This document shows, piece after piece, positions 9,865 through 19,300 of a stretch of DNA of 64,000 nucleotides. A program made the translations under genes and the position numbers. Within the stretch, counting starts at the first letter, position 1. Each line of letters opens with the position of its first letter. Source of the DNA: Fulvivirga marina (GTDB lineage: Bacteria; Bacteroidota; Bacteroidia; Cytophagales; Cyclobacteriaceae); contig NZ_JAEUGD010000067.1 in NCBI RefSeq assembly GCF_016775155.1, positions 519,022 through 583,021 on the forward strand, written 5' to 3'. The notes beneath the pieces are model-generated. The model worked only from the letters and a program-made list of their open reading frames with translations. It was not told where the DNA came from and did no database searches.

Positions 9865-10530
9865 ATGAGGTTTATATTATTTTTTACTTTTTGTTTTCAG
9901 TCTTTTCTATATGCTCAGGAGGAGCAGGGAAAAGCATCTTTCTATGCCAACAAATTTGAGGGACGCCCCACTGCAAGTGGAGAAAAATACAGACACAATA
10001 AGCTTACGGCAGCTCATCGAACGCTACCATTTGGCACGATGGTAAAAGTCATTAACCTAGCTAATAGTAAATCCGTAACTGTTCGTGTTAATGACCGTGG
10101 ACCTTTTATAAAAGGCAGGATAATAGACCTTTCTAAGTCCGCTGCTCAAAAACTTGACTTCATACGTCAGGGAACAACAAATGTTAAAATAGAAGTCATC
10201 AGTGTTGAGGATACCGGGGCAGAACCTGACATTACTAGTTCTCCTAAAAATGTAAAATACTATAGCCTTAAAATTGATACTGTTGAGCCTAGTGGTTTTG
10301 GAATTCAGATTGGCAGCTATCAGGAAATGGAAAACCTCATCAATGCAGCGGCAGATTTAAAACAAAAGTACTCCAAAGAAGTTACGATAAAACAAAAGGA
10401 GATGGATAGCATAAAAATCTATTCACTAATCATAGGGCATTTCACCAAAAGGGAAGAGGCAGATGCTTTCAGAAAAAAAATTCAAAAAAAACACCCCGAT
10501 AGTTTTATTGTAGATTATTCGGTGTTCTAA
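9865..10530 (+). CDS. RlpA-like septal ring lytic transglycosylase with SPOR domain
   Basis: 221 residues from ATG 9865. An upstream ATG at 9811 is in frame but would bury the signal peptide (MRFILFFTFCFQSFLYAQ), so I chose the later one. The double-psi beta-barrel domain (about 22-115) carries the RlpA signatures TASGEKY (Glu40), LTAAHRTLPFGT (His51) and VRVNDRGPF (Asp77), the acidic pair and histidine expected for peptidoglycan cleavage. The C-terminal 70 residues (FGIQIGSYQEME to the end) form a SPOR domain that binds denuded glycan strands at the division septum. It acts in the periplasm. It is divergent from guaB. Confidence 0.85.
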   Translation: MRFILFFTFCFQSFLYAQEEQGKASFYANKFEGRPTASGEKYRHNKLTAAHRTLPFGTMVKVINLANSKSVTVRVNDRGPFIKGRIIDLSKSAAQKLDFIRQGTTNVKIEVISVEDTGAEPDITSSPKNVKYYSLKIDTVEPSGFGIQIGSYQEMENLINAAADLKQKYSKEVTIKQKEMDSIKIYSLIIGHFTKREEADAFRKKIQKKHPDSFIVDYSVF

Positions 10531-10573
10531 CATAGAAAAACTAGTTTTATAATATTACAGAAAATAAAAGTAG

Positions 10574-10614
10574 CTAAGCGTCCCTGATAAAGCTTTTCAA
10601 AGGGAACCCCTTAG
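10574..10614 (+). terminator. Probable terminator after the RlpA-like gene
   Basis: Outer arms CTAAG/CTTAG (10574-10578, 10610-10614) and inner arms TCCCT/AGGGA (10581-10585, 10601-10605) form an interrupted stem. It is followed by a T-rich stretch (GCCTTTACTGTTTTTC). Confidence 0.5.
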
Positions 10615-10682
10615 GCCTTTACTGTTTTTCATTTTCTATTTTTTAAACTTTAATTAGCCTGTTTGAGTTGAGTACAAAAGAT

Positions 10683-12230
10683 ATGAAAAAAACACTTTAT
10701 TTTTTGCTGGCATTTGTAGCTACCCCAGCCATAAGCCAGGATTCCCTGGTATACTTCAGTGATCTAACCTATAGCTCGGATTTTGAAGCCTCTGTATTTG
10801 AAGCTTATTTCAGGCATAATGAGCATAACTATCTTGCTCTGTTTTTAGCTGCTGACCCTGAAATGGAAAAGGGTACTTTCCAGCAATATGAGGCCGCATT
10901 TAAGTCAAAAATCAACAGCATTGATATAGCAAAGCTTAATAGAAAAAAAACAGATAAAAAGGTTAAAACCCTATATGAAGATGTACATGATCAATTTTTA
11001 ACAAAATATGAGATTCAAAATGATTTCAGTAGTATTTTTTCCAAAGGCCACTACAATTGTGTATCTGCATCCGCTCTATACGGGATCATCTTCTCTAAAT
11101 TGGACATTCCATATATAATAAAGGAGAAACCTACACATGTCTATCTGGTGGCTTACCCAGGGTCAGAAAAAATACTGGTAGAATCAACTGACCCTAACGG
11201 AGGATTTATAACATCCAGTGACAAGTATAAACAAGCATTTGTTGAGCAAATGACCAACGCAAAACTGATAAGCGCTGAAGAGGCTAAAACTAAATCCGTC
11301 CCTCAACTTTTTGATGAATATTACTTCGGTGATCCGGATATTACCCTTAAAGAACTGGTAGGAATACAATACACCAACCATGCCTTGTATTCGCTTGAAA
11401 AAGAAGATTATAAAAAAGCGTACACACTCCTTGAAAAGGCTTTTTTCTTTTATCCCGCAGATAGAGTTATTACCCTACTGATTGCGGTAAACATTGACAT
11501 CATTCAAAAGTCTGATTACTCCAGCTCTGAGGATATACTTCACCTTGCCAAGCTCTCACGCTTTACTGATTACGGAATCTCTCATGACATGATCATCGGT
11601 GAGTTTAGCCGAATCAATAATATCCATCTGATCAATAAAGGGGATGCTGAGACTTATGAGAAGTACTACAAACAACTGGTATCATTATTACATAATGAAG
11701 ATTTGAAGCATAGCATCAGCTATTTGTACTATTATGAAAGGGGAAGAGTTCTTTATAATCAGGGGAAGTATAATGAGGCATTACCATTTTTCAGTCAGGC
11801 TTACGAGCTAAAGTCGGAAAATCTGGAAATCAATAATGCAATTGTATCAGCAATTGCCCAAAGTTTAAGATTTGAAAGTAACAATACATTAATAATTGAA
11901 AGGTTGGAGAGTTATGGCAAAAAATACCCTCAGCTCATGAACAATAATGTATTTAAAAGCATGCTGGTAAACTCTTACCTTATACAATGCGGCCAATCTT
12001 ACGATTTGCGAAATATTAACGAAGCCACTAAGTACAAAGCCTTGTTTGAAAAAAACTATACTCAGGAACTTAATGTTGATGCCTCGAATATTGGGCGAGT
12101 ATACTCTCTTGCAGCCATTTACTATTTCAGAAAAGGCTATACTTCCAAAGCCGTAAACATTATAGCTAAGGGACTTGAATATGCACCGGGTAACTACGAA
12201 CTACTCATGAGACAAAAAATGATTAGGTAA
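10683..12230 (+). CDS. Secreted transglutaminase-like protein with TPR repeats
   Basis: 515 residues from ATG 10683 (a TTG five codons upstream is less likely). A signal peptide covers MKKTLYFLLAFVATPAISQ. Around residues 121-175 the protein has a transglutaminase/papain-like triad pattern: Cys126 in GHYNCVSAS, His152 in PTHVYLV and Asp170 in ESTDPNGG. After it comes an alpha-helical half with TPR-like units (ALYSLEKEDYKKAYTLLEKA, RVLYNQGKYNEALPFFSQAY, YYFRKGYTSKAVNIIAKG). The pattern suggests a periplasmic or exported cysteine hydrolase or a non-catalytic relative combined with a scaffold. The substrate is unknown. It ends 6 bp before the convergent MORN lipoprotein gene with no terminator between. 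Confidence 0.6.
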   Translation: MKKTLYFLLAFVATPAISQDSLVYFSDLTYSSDFEASVFEAYFRHNEHNYLALFLAADPEMEKGTFQQYEAAFKSKINSIDIAKLNRKKTDKKVKTLYEDVHDQFLTKYEIQNDFSSIFSKGHYNCVSASALYGIIFSKLDIPYIIKEKPTHVYLVAYPGSEKILVESTDPNGGFITSSDKYKQAFVEQMTNAKLISAEEAKTKSVPQLFDEYYFGDPDITLKELVGIQYTNHALYSLEKEDYKKAYTLLEKAFFFYPADRVITLLIAVNIDIIQKSDYSSSEDILHLAKLSRFTDYGISHDMIIGEFSRINNIHLINKGDAETYEKYYKQLVSLLHNEDLKHSISYLYYYERGRVLYNQGKYNEALPFFSQAYELKSENLEINNAIVSAIAQSLRFESNNTLIIERLESYGKKYPQLMNNNVFKSMLVNSYLIQCGQSYDLRNINEATKYKALFEKNYTQELNVDASNIGRVYSLAAIYYFRKGYTSKAVNIIAKGLEYAPGNYELLMRQKMIR

Positions 12231-12236
12231 AATCGT

Positions 12237-12983
12237 TTACCCCCTGTTCTCAATGGCTAGGTTGTGTTTCCTTTCCAGTACATAAGGGTTTCCGAGCTTG
12301 GTCTCAACCACAGCAATAATGTTGAGTTTCTCCATCATAAACATACCAGGTCCAACATTATACTTCAGGTCCAATACTCCTGGCCGCTGAGGCATTACCT
12401 TCATAGCATCGTCGGAGATACACCCGTTGCTATCGAGGTCTCCAATATAATAGGTTGCCTTTTTGGAGTTATCTGAAATAGAGATTCTGAGTATAAACTC
12501 ATTGGATTTTAGTAAGTTATCAATTTCCCTGATTACTATTTTAGGGTACTTCTTTTTTATATCTCCGTTAAGCAAGTACTCTTTTAGGCCCTTACAAGCC
12601 ACTCCTTTGTTATAAGGCACCTCAGCTGACACCCTTCCATCCATGCGATACTTCTTTCGTATTCCATGAATCTTACCATTTTCATAAAGTGTTATCTGGT
12701 AAGGTTTGCCATTTTCATAGTATGTTGTGGCCTCCCCATGCTTCACATTATTTACATAAGAGATCTGCTGTCGTAGCTTTCCGTTTTTGTAGTAGCTCTT
12801 TGCAGACCCATTCTTTTTCCCATTTTTAAAAGTAATTTCCGTTTTCAGTGAACCGTCAGACCTGTATTGTTTCACCAGCCCATCCTTTTTCCTTTTACCT
12901 TTACCTCCCCCTTTCTCTGCCTGGTCACAGGCCACTACACTAAGTAATAGAATAAAAAAGAATAGATAGATTGATCTGTTCAT
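12237..12983 (-). CDS. Lipoprotein with MORN/YwqK-type repeats
   Basis: 248 residues. The lipobox LSVVAC places the acylated cysteine at residue 19. Residues 35-145 carry about five repeats of the form G-x-x-x-x-Y-x-x-x-G-x-x (GLVKQYRSDGSLKTE, GSAKSYYKNGKLRQQ, GEATTYYENGKPYQI, GIRKKYRMDGRVSAE), the MORN or YwqK-like pattern common in Bacteroidota surface lipoproteins. The remaining 100 residues look like a beta-rich domain and were not recognised. Automatic annotation often labels such proteins as YwqK antitoxins; nothing here supports a toxin-antitoxin role. Confidence 0.7.
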   Translation of the reverse strand: MNRSIYLFFFILLLSVVACDQAEKGGGKGKRKKDGLVKQYRSDGSLKTEITFKNGKKNGSAKSYYKNGKLRQQISYVNNVKHGEATTYYENGKPYQITLYENGKIHGIRKKYRMDGRVSAEVPYNKGVACKGLKEYLLNGDIKKKYPKIVIREIDNLLKSNEFILRISISDNSKKATYYIGDLDSNGCISDDAMKVMPQRPGVLDLKYNVGPGMFMMEKLNIIAVVETKLGNPYVLERKHNLAIENRG

Positions 12984-13008
12984 AGCTGTAAATTCTAGTT
13001 AAATCCAG

Positions 13009-14406
13009 TTATTGAGATTTTTCCTCCTTAATGTGAGTTATAATATTTTGAGCTGCAATTGAACCAGACTCAAAGGCGCCATCCAATGTGCCATATTGAA
13101 CGCTTGTCGCCTCTCCGGCAAAATACACTCTGGCATCAATATCATCAGCCAAAACAATTCGATCATTATCTGAACCTCCGACTAACGGATAAGAGTACCC
13201 ACCCTGTATATTTTCATCACTAGCCCAGTCCATTTTAATCAAACCGGTAATATCATTATTCAAACTGGCCTTACCGTCAAATATTTGGTCGAGGTCACTC
13301 AGTATCGCTGACTTCAAATCCTCATCACTCAATACCCGTAATGCATCTGCATCCTGGCCAAAAACCTCTATCATAAGTGTACGGTTACTCACACTGATTT
13401 CTGGTCCTATGCTAGTATATACCGGGATCAAATTGCCCCCAAAAACCTTCAGGACATTTTGCCCCCAAAAATTTTTATTAAACTTGACAAAGACCTTGAT
13501 AGCTGACGTCATACCAATTCGACTCAAAGCTGTCATCTTCGGTTCCGGCAATGAGGGTACAAACAAAATTCTGTTACTCTTTAAAATAGAAACAGGTACA
13601 GTTACAACCACCTTACTTCCCTGAAAACTTCCATTATTTGTTTCTATCAAGATCTCCTCGCCAGTATAATCAATAGAAGTAACACTGGTGTTAAAGTTTA
13701 CTCGTTCAACCAGATGATTAAAAACGGAGAAAAATATATCCTCAACAGGATTGTTTGCCAAGGCAATGTCCACACCATTGGAAGAGAGGTTAGTTGAGCT
13801 CTTAGCACCACTAATTCCAACTTTATTACTGTCCGTGCCTAAGGACTCGGCCATCTGCCCTTCTATCAGTCTATAAACCGACGGGTCCAGGCCTACATCC
13901 TGAGCTGCCTGAAGAATGGTTTTATCCTCACCACTATAGGATGAAATATTGTTGATAAAGCTCTGAGCCGCGACAAAATCAGTATGGTTTTGCCAATCAG
14001 CAGCAGGCAGAGCTTGTCCATTAAAGAAAAAAATACTTTCTCTACCTGCACCTACCGGAACTGTTGTCAAATTAAACGCCTGTATCCGCTGAAGAAAAAG
14101 AGAGTTCTGACTTTTTAAAAGATCCGCGCCTAGCTCCACTGGAAAATCAGCAAACCCTCGAACTGATTTCACCCTACCCCCAATTCTGTCGCCAGCTTCC
14201 AAAATAACTACATCAATCCCTTGGCTCACCAATAGGTCAGCCGTATAGAGCCCTGCGGCTCCTGCACCAATTACTATAACAGTACCATTGTAGTCAATGG
14301 TGGGTTTAGGATCCTCATCATCCTTACATGAGGTTAATAAAGAGGGCAAAAACAGACCGGCGGAAGCTCCAATACCGATTCTTTTTAAGGCTTTTCTTCT
14401 ATCCAC
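13009..14406 (-). CDS. Flavin amine oxidase family protein with Tat-type lipoprotein signal
   Basis: 465 residues from GTG 14406. The frame opens further upstream to 14508, but that would overlap divergent pnuC and precede the signal. The N-terminus reads DRRKALKRIGIGASAG then LLTSC, i.e. a twin-arginine motif plus a lipobox with Cys27. A dinucleotide-binding motif GAGAAG (residues 47-52) with ILEAGDRIGGR follows, and the C-terminus has the FAD contact VYFAGEATSVQYGTLDGA. These are the hallmarks of the monoamine oxidase/polyamine oxidase family. It probably folds with FAD in the cytoplasm and is exported. The substrate is unknown. Confidence 0.75.
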   Translation of the reverse strand: MDRRKALKRIGIGASAGLFLPSLLTSCKDDEDPKPTIDYNGTVIVIGAGAAGLYTADLLVSQGIDVVILEAGDRIGGRVKSVRGFADFPVELGADLLKSQNSLFLQRIQAFNLTTVPVGAGRESIFFFNGQALPAADWQNHTDFVAAQSFINNISSYSGEDKTILQAAQDVGLDPSVYRLIEGQMAESLGTDSNKVGISGAKSSTNLSSNGVDIALANNPVEDIFFSVFNHLVERVNFNTSVTSIDYTGEEILIETNNGSFQGSKVVVTVPVSILKSNRILFVPSLPEPKMTALSRIGMTSAIKVFVKFNKNFWGQNVLKVFGGNLIPVYTSIGPEISVSNRTLMIEVFGQDADALRVLSDEDLKSAILSDLDQIFDGKASLNNDITGLIKMDWASDENIQGGYSYPLVGGSDNDRIVLADDIDARVYFAGEATSVQYGTLDGAFESGSIAAQNIITHIKEEKSQ

Positions 14407-14487
14407 ATTAATTAGATTAAAATTATTGCCAGCCAGACTGCTGCTAAAATAATAAATAAAAAAGATATATTTGCCGCTTCCACCATT

Positions 14488-15135
14488 ATGGAAAGTATAC
14501 TTCAGCAAACCATAGAATACATCACTACTATGAATCCCTATGAGGCAACGGGATTAATTTTTGGTTTGCTTGCTGTAATATTCCTTATCAAGGAAAATAT
14601 ACTCACCTGGCCCTCAGGAATTATTTATGTACTTGTATCATTAGTCGTATTTTGGAGAGAGAAACTTTATGCTGACTTTGCTCTGCACATCTTCTTCCTA
14701 GTACTCAATATTTATGGCTGGTGGTATTGGATCAAAGGAAGCAGAGCTCTCAAGACCGATGCCTCTTCGGATAAGGCAGAGGTAACGGAGGAAGTACTCA
14801 TTACCCATACCCCAGTGCACACACTCATTATACTCATACTTATTTCAATTATGGGTATCTTTTCTATGGGTTATGTACTGGAAACTTTTACGGATGCTTC
14901 ACTTCCCTACTGGGACAGTGCAACTACAATGTTGAGTCTAGTGGGTATGTGGCTAACCGCCAGAAAACAATTAGAAAACTGGCATTTTTGGTTTATTGTA
15001 GATGTTTTGGCTACCGGAGTTTATTATTACAAGGGTATCCACTTTTATTCAATCTTATATTTGGTATATATCGGTTTAGCAGTTTCAGGATATTTGACAT
15101 GGAGAAAGGCTATGAAGACACAGACAAGTCTATAA
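14488..15135 (+). CDS. pnuC: Nicotinamide riboside/mononucleotide transporter
   Basis: 215 residues with about seven membrane helices, the size and layout of PnuC. Family-like features include the ILTWPSGIIYVLVSL and ILNIYGWWYWIKGS-type segments and the C-terminal VDVLATGVYYYKGIHFYSILY. PnuC transporters move nicotinamide riboside by facilitated diffusion, driven by phosphorylation inside the cell. The next gene encodes a matching kinase and overlaps this one by 37 bp, which supports the substrate. Start ATG 14488 faces the divergent amine oxidase gene. Confidence 0.85.
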   Translation: MESILQQTIEYITTMNPYEATGLIFGLLAVIFLIKENILTWPSGIIYVLVSLVVFWREKLYADFALHIFFLVLNIYGWWYWIKGSRALKTDASSDKAEVTEEVLITHTPVHTLIILILISIMGIFSMGYVLETFTDASLPYWDSATTMLSLVGMWLTARKQLENWHFWFIVDVLATGVYYYKGIHFYSILYLVYIGLAVSGYLTWRKAMKTQTSL

Positions 15136-15659
15136 AAAAAGTTGTTGTAATTGGACCCGAGTGCACCGGGAAATCAACTTTATCATCAAAACTGGCTGAG
15201 CATTACAATACTTGCTGGGTAGAAGAATATGCCAGGCAATATATAGATGAACTCGACCGCCCATATGAAGCCGAAGACCTGCTTAAGATTGCTCAGGGGC
15301 AATTGGCTAATGAAGATAAATTAACAGCAAAGGCCCGCAAACTGCTCATTTGTGACACTAATCTTATAGTTATTAAAATTTGGTCTGAATTTAAGTATGG
15401 CTTCTGCCATCAGGAAATTCTGGATGGAATAAACAGCCGCAAATATGGCCTCTATCTTTTAACTAGTATAGACCTGCCTTGGGAAGATGATCCTCAAAGA
15501 GAAAATCCCGAGCTCAGAGACTATTTCCATAACTTATTTAAAAGTACACTTAGGGAACTTAACCTGCCATATGTAGAGATAAAGGGCGAACTGTCGGAAA
15601 GAAAGCTAACCGCCATTAAAGCAATAAATGAGTTTTTAACTCCTCAATCAGGATTTTAG
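15099..15659 (+). CDS. Nicotinamide riboside kinase (NadR-type C-terminal domain)
   Basis: 186 residues from ATG 15099, which overlaps the end of pnuC in another frame. The frame is open further upstream, but that part only mirrors pnuC. A P-loop GPECTGKST spans residues 19-27, followed by VEEYARQYID and a conserved LLICDTNLIV and LTSIDLPWEDDPQRE, all typical of the ribosylnicotinamide kinase domain of NadR. Unlike enterobacterial NadR there is no N-terminal repressor or adenylyltransferase domain, so this is a stand-alone kinase. It should trap nicotinamide riboside imported by PnuC as NMN. It ends 2 bp from convergent lspA. Confidence 0.82.
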   Translation: MEKGYEDTDKSIKKVVVIGPECTGKSTLSSKLAEHYNTCWVEEYARQYIDELDRPYEAEDLLKIAQGQLANEDKLTAKARKLLICDTNLIVIKIWSEFKYGFCHQEILDGINSRKYGLYLLTSIDLPWEDDPQRENPELRDYFHNLFKSTLRELNLPYVEIKGELSERKLTAIKAINEFLTPQSGF

Positions 15660-15661
15660 AT

Positions 15662-16321
15662 TTAGGAAATTATTACTTCCTTACTTTCTTTATCGAAAAG
15701 GCCCTCCTCATTGACATCATCTGTAATGGTGCCTTTATTATCTCTGTCCTTAAAAAACTTCTTCTGAAAAATAAGGATCAATACCACACCTATAAAAATA
15801 GACGAGTCTGCAATGTTAAACACCGGACTGAAAAACAAGAAGTAGTCTCCCCCAACAAAAGGGACCCAATCAGGGTAATAGCCATCAAATAAAGGAAAGA
15901 AAAGCATATCAACAACCTGTCCATGAAACCAAGGGGTTGGAGACCCTGCAGGGGCATTATCCAATAGAACTCCGTAAAATGTACTGTCAATCACATTACC
16001 TACTGCTCCTCCCAGTATTAACCCCATACACCAGAGTAACCCTGTCTTGGCTTTCTTGTTATACAGGTAATAAATATAGTACCCTATCCCCACCATTGCT
16101 CCTAACCTAAACAAAGTCAGAAGAAGCTTACCATACTCATGGCTCGATTTCAGACCGAATGCCATACCCGGATTAAGCAAATAATGAAGTTTAAACCACT
16201 CTCCGAAAACATCTATCTCTCCTATAGTTCCCATTTCCATATTGAAATGAACAAGCAATTTCACTACCTGGTCAAGAACAATGACTCCCAGAGCCAGTAA
16301 ATAATATTTATATAATTTCAT
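15662..16321 (-). CDS. lspA: Lipoprotein signal peptidase (signal peptidase II)
   Basis: Cleaves the signal peptide of prolipoproteins in the inner membrane. 219 residues, four membrane helices. The two catalytic aspartates lie in GNVIDSTFYG (Asp112) and FNIADSSIFIG (Asp172). The gap between them is about 45-50 residues longer than in the shortest enzymes, common in Bacteroidota. The start ATG shares one base with the ileS stop (TAATG), indicating translational coupling; ileS-lspA pairing is common in bacteria. Confidence 0.93.
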   Translation of the reverse strand: MKLYKYYLLALGVIVLDQVVKLLVHFNMEMGTIGEIDVFGEWFKLHYLLNPGMAFGLKSSHEYGKLLLTLFRLGAMVGIGYYIYYLYNKKAKTGLLWCMGLILGGAVGNVIDSTFYGVLLDNAPAGSPTPWFHGQVVDMLFFPLFDGYYPDWVPFVGGDYFLFFSPVFNIADSSIFIGVVLILIFQKKFFKDRDNKGTITDDVNEEGLFDKESKEVIIS

Positions 16322-19300
16322 TATGCTTCAATTTTTACTCTGAGCTTGTGCTCATCCATCTCCAAATCATTCCCATCACTCAGGTTATCTAGTATATCCA
16401 ACGATAAGGCCTGTGTTTCATTACAAATATATTCCCTGTTAGCCTCTAAAGCTGAATTAACGAGATCTGTATTTTTCTCTATATTGATCTTTATTTTATC
16501 CTGCACCTCAAGTCCCATATCCTTACGCAGATTTTGAACTCTATTTACCAGGTCACGTGCTATTCCTTCTTTGCGCAAGTCATCTGAAATAGTGATGTCC
16601 AATGCCACGGTTAGCCTTCCTTCAGAAGCTACAGACCAACCAGGTATATCCTGATAGTTAATTTCCACATCCTCCAGTGTCAGCTCAACTACACCATCTG
16701 TCAACTCTAGTTTTAGCAAATTCTCATTTTCCAGTACTGCAATATCTTCAGCAGGAAGTTGATTGATCTTTGCCGCTATTTCCTTCATCTTAGGACCATA
16801 CTCCTGACCTAGTTTACGAAAATTAGGTTTTATATTTTTAACCAGCACGCCGGACTCATCGTCGACAAATTCTATTTCTTTAATGTTTACTTCAGAAAGT
16901 ATCAGATCTTCCACTGCACATACTTGTCTCTTAAACTGACCATTTATTACAGGAAGTAATATTTTTGACAACGGCTGACGTACTTTGATCTTATGTTTCT
17001 TCCTCAAAGAATGTACTAATGATGAAACATTCTGAGCCAGTGACATCCTTTGTTCAAGATCAACATCCACTATAGCATGATCTGTTTTTGGAAAGTCTGC
17101 AAGGTGAACAGATTCCGATTTATCAAGGCCTGTTACTGCATTAAGATCCTGGAAGAGCTGGTCCATATAAAATGGTGCTATAGGCGATCCAAGTTTAGCA
17201 ATGGTCAAAAGACAGGTATACAAAGTTTGATAGGCGGCTTTCTTATCGTTGTTATATTCACCTCTCCAGAAACGTTTCCTATTTAACCTCACATACCAGT
17301 TACTCAGGTCATCAATGGTAAAGTCCTGAATCAACCTCGCAGCTTTAGTCGGCTCATAGTCTTCATATGCAGCACCTACCTTTGCGATAAGGCTATTCAA
17401 TTTCGAAAGTATCCATCTATCACTTTCAGTTCGTTCACTAGCTGCTATATCTCCGCTTTTATAATCAAAGCCATCAAGATTGGCATAAAGGGCAAAGAAC
17501 GAATAGGTATTTTGCAGCGTGCCGAAGAATCTTCTCTGCACCTCTACAACACCATCTATATTAAATTTCAGGTTATCCCACGGATTTGCGTTGGATATCA
17601 TATACCACCTTGTCGCATCCGGCCCATGTTCGGCAAGAGTCTTAAATGGATCTATCGCATTGCCTAATCGCTTAGACATCTTGTTACCATTCTTATCCAG
17701 TACTAAGCCGTTGGCTATTACATTTTTAAATGCAACATTGTCATATAGCATTACAGCTATGGCGTGCAAGGTAAAGAACCAACCTCGGGTTTGATCCACT
17801 CCTTCTGCTATAAAGTCTGCCGGGAAGTTTGCGTCAAAAATATCCTTATTTTCAAAAGGGTAGTGCCATTGTGCATACGGCATAGCTCCAGAATCAAACC
17901 ATACGTCTATAAGATCCGGCTCCCTGAACATTTTTTGCCCGCTCTCACTAACTAATATCACATTGTCTACATAGGGTCTGTGCAAGTCAAAATCAGCGTC
18001 AATAGATTCCGACATAAATCCCGCTTCAATTGACTTTTCAACCTCCGCTTTTAACTCTTCCATAGAGCCTATACACTTTTCTTCCGTTCTGTCTTCAGAC
18101 ACCCAGATCGGCAGAGGTGTTCCCCAGAACCTTGACCTTGAAAGATTCCAGTCAACCAAGTTTTCAAGCCAGTTTCCAAAACGACCTGTACCTGTAGATT
18201 CCGGTTTCCAGTTTATAGTTTTGTTAAGCTCTACTAGTTTATCCTTCATGGCTGTAGTTTTAATGAACCATGAATCAAGTGGATAATATAAAACAGGTTT
18301 ATCCGTTCTCCAGCAATGTGGATAAGAGTGCTCGTATTTTTCTACTTTGAAAGCTCTGTTTTCTTCCTTAAGCTTAATGGCAATTTGCACATCAAGAGAT
18401 TTTTCAGGTGCTTCCCCGTCTTTGTAGTATTCATTTTTGACATACATTCCGGCAAAATCAGCGATTTCCTTCACATATCGTCCTTGTTTATCCACGATAG
18501 GCATAGAATTACCCTCTTCGTCTTTAACAAGAATGGCTCCTATACCGGCCTGTTTCGCTACCCTCTGGTCGTCCGCTCCAAAGGTGGGTGAGATATGTAC
18601 TATACCCGTACCATCCTCGGTACTTACATAGTCTCCCGGTATCACTCTAAACGCAGGACCATCAGGTGCTACATAAGGCAGCAATTGCTCATACTCAAGC
18701 CCTACCAGATCTGCACCTTTGTATTCTTCAACAATCTCGTAAGGGATTAGCTTGTCTCCCTCGCTGTAATCTTCAAATGCTATATCCTTTGCTTTAGCAT
18801 TGAAATATTCTCCGACCCTATCCTTAGCCAGGATAACTTCAATTTGTTTAAAAGTGTATGGGTTGTAAGTTTTTACTTTGACATAGTCAATTTTCTCCCC
18901 TACAGCCAGCGCGCTATTACCCGCCAGTGTCCAGGGAGTAGTAGTCCATGCCAGCAAGAATGTACTTTCCTCTCCCTTCACTTTAAACTGGGCGGTAACT
19001 GTAGTATCTTTTACATCACGGTATGTACCTGGCTGGTTTAATTCATGAGAACTCAGACCTGTTCCGGCAGCAGGAGAGTAAGGCTGTATAGTGTACCCTT
19101 TATAAAGCATACCTTTGTCGTAAAGCTTTTTGAGCAGATACCACAAAGTTTCCATGTAATCACGATCAAACGTAACATAAGGGTCATCAAGATCAACCCA
19201 GTAACCCATTTTTTGAGTCAGGTCATCCCATTCATCCTTATATTTCATCACCGTTTCACGGCACTTCTGGTTGTATTCTTCAACGGAGATCTTTTTTCCA

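Noticed and set aside
12237-12983. YwqK-type antitoxin
   Set aside because: The MORN lipoprotein has a signal and lipobox and no toxin gene partner; the name reflects automatic annotation of repeats.
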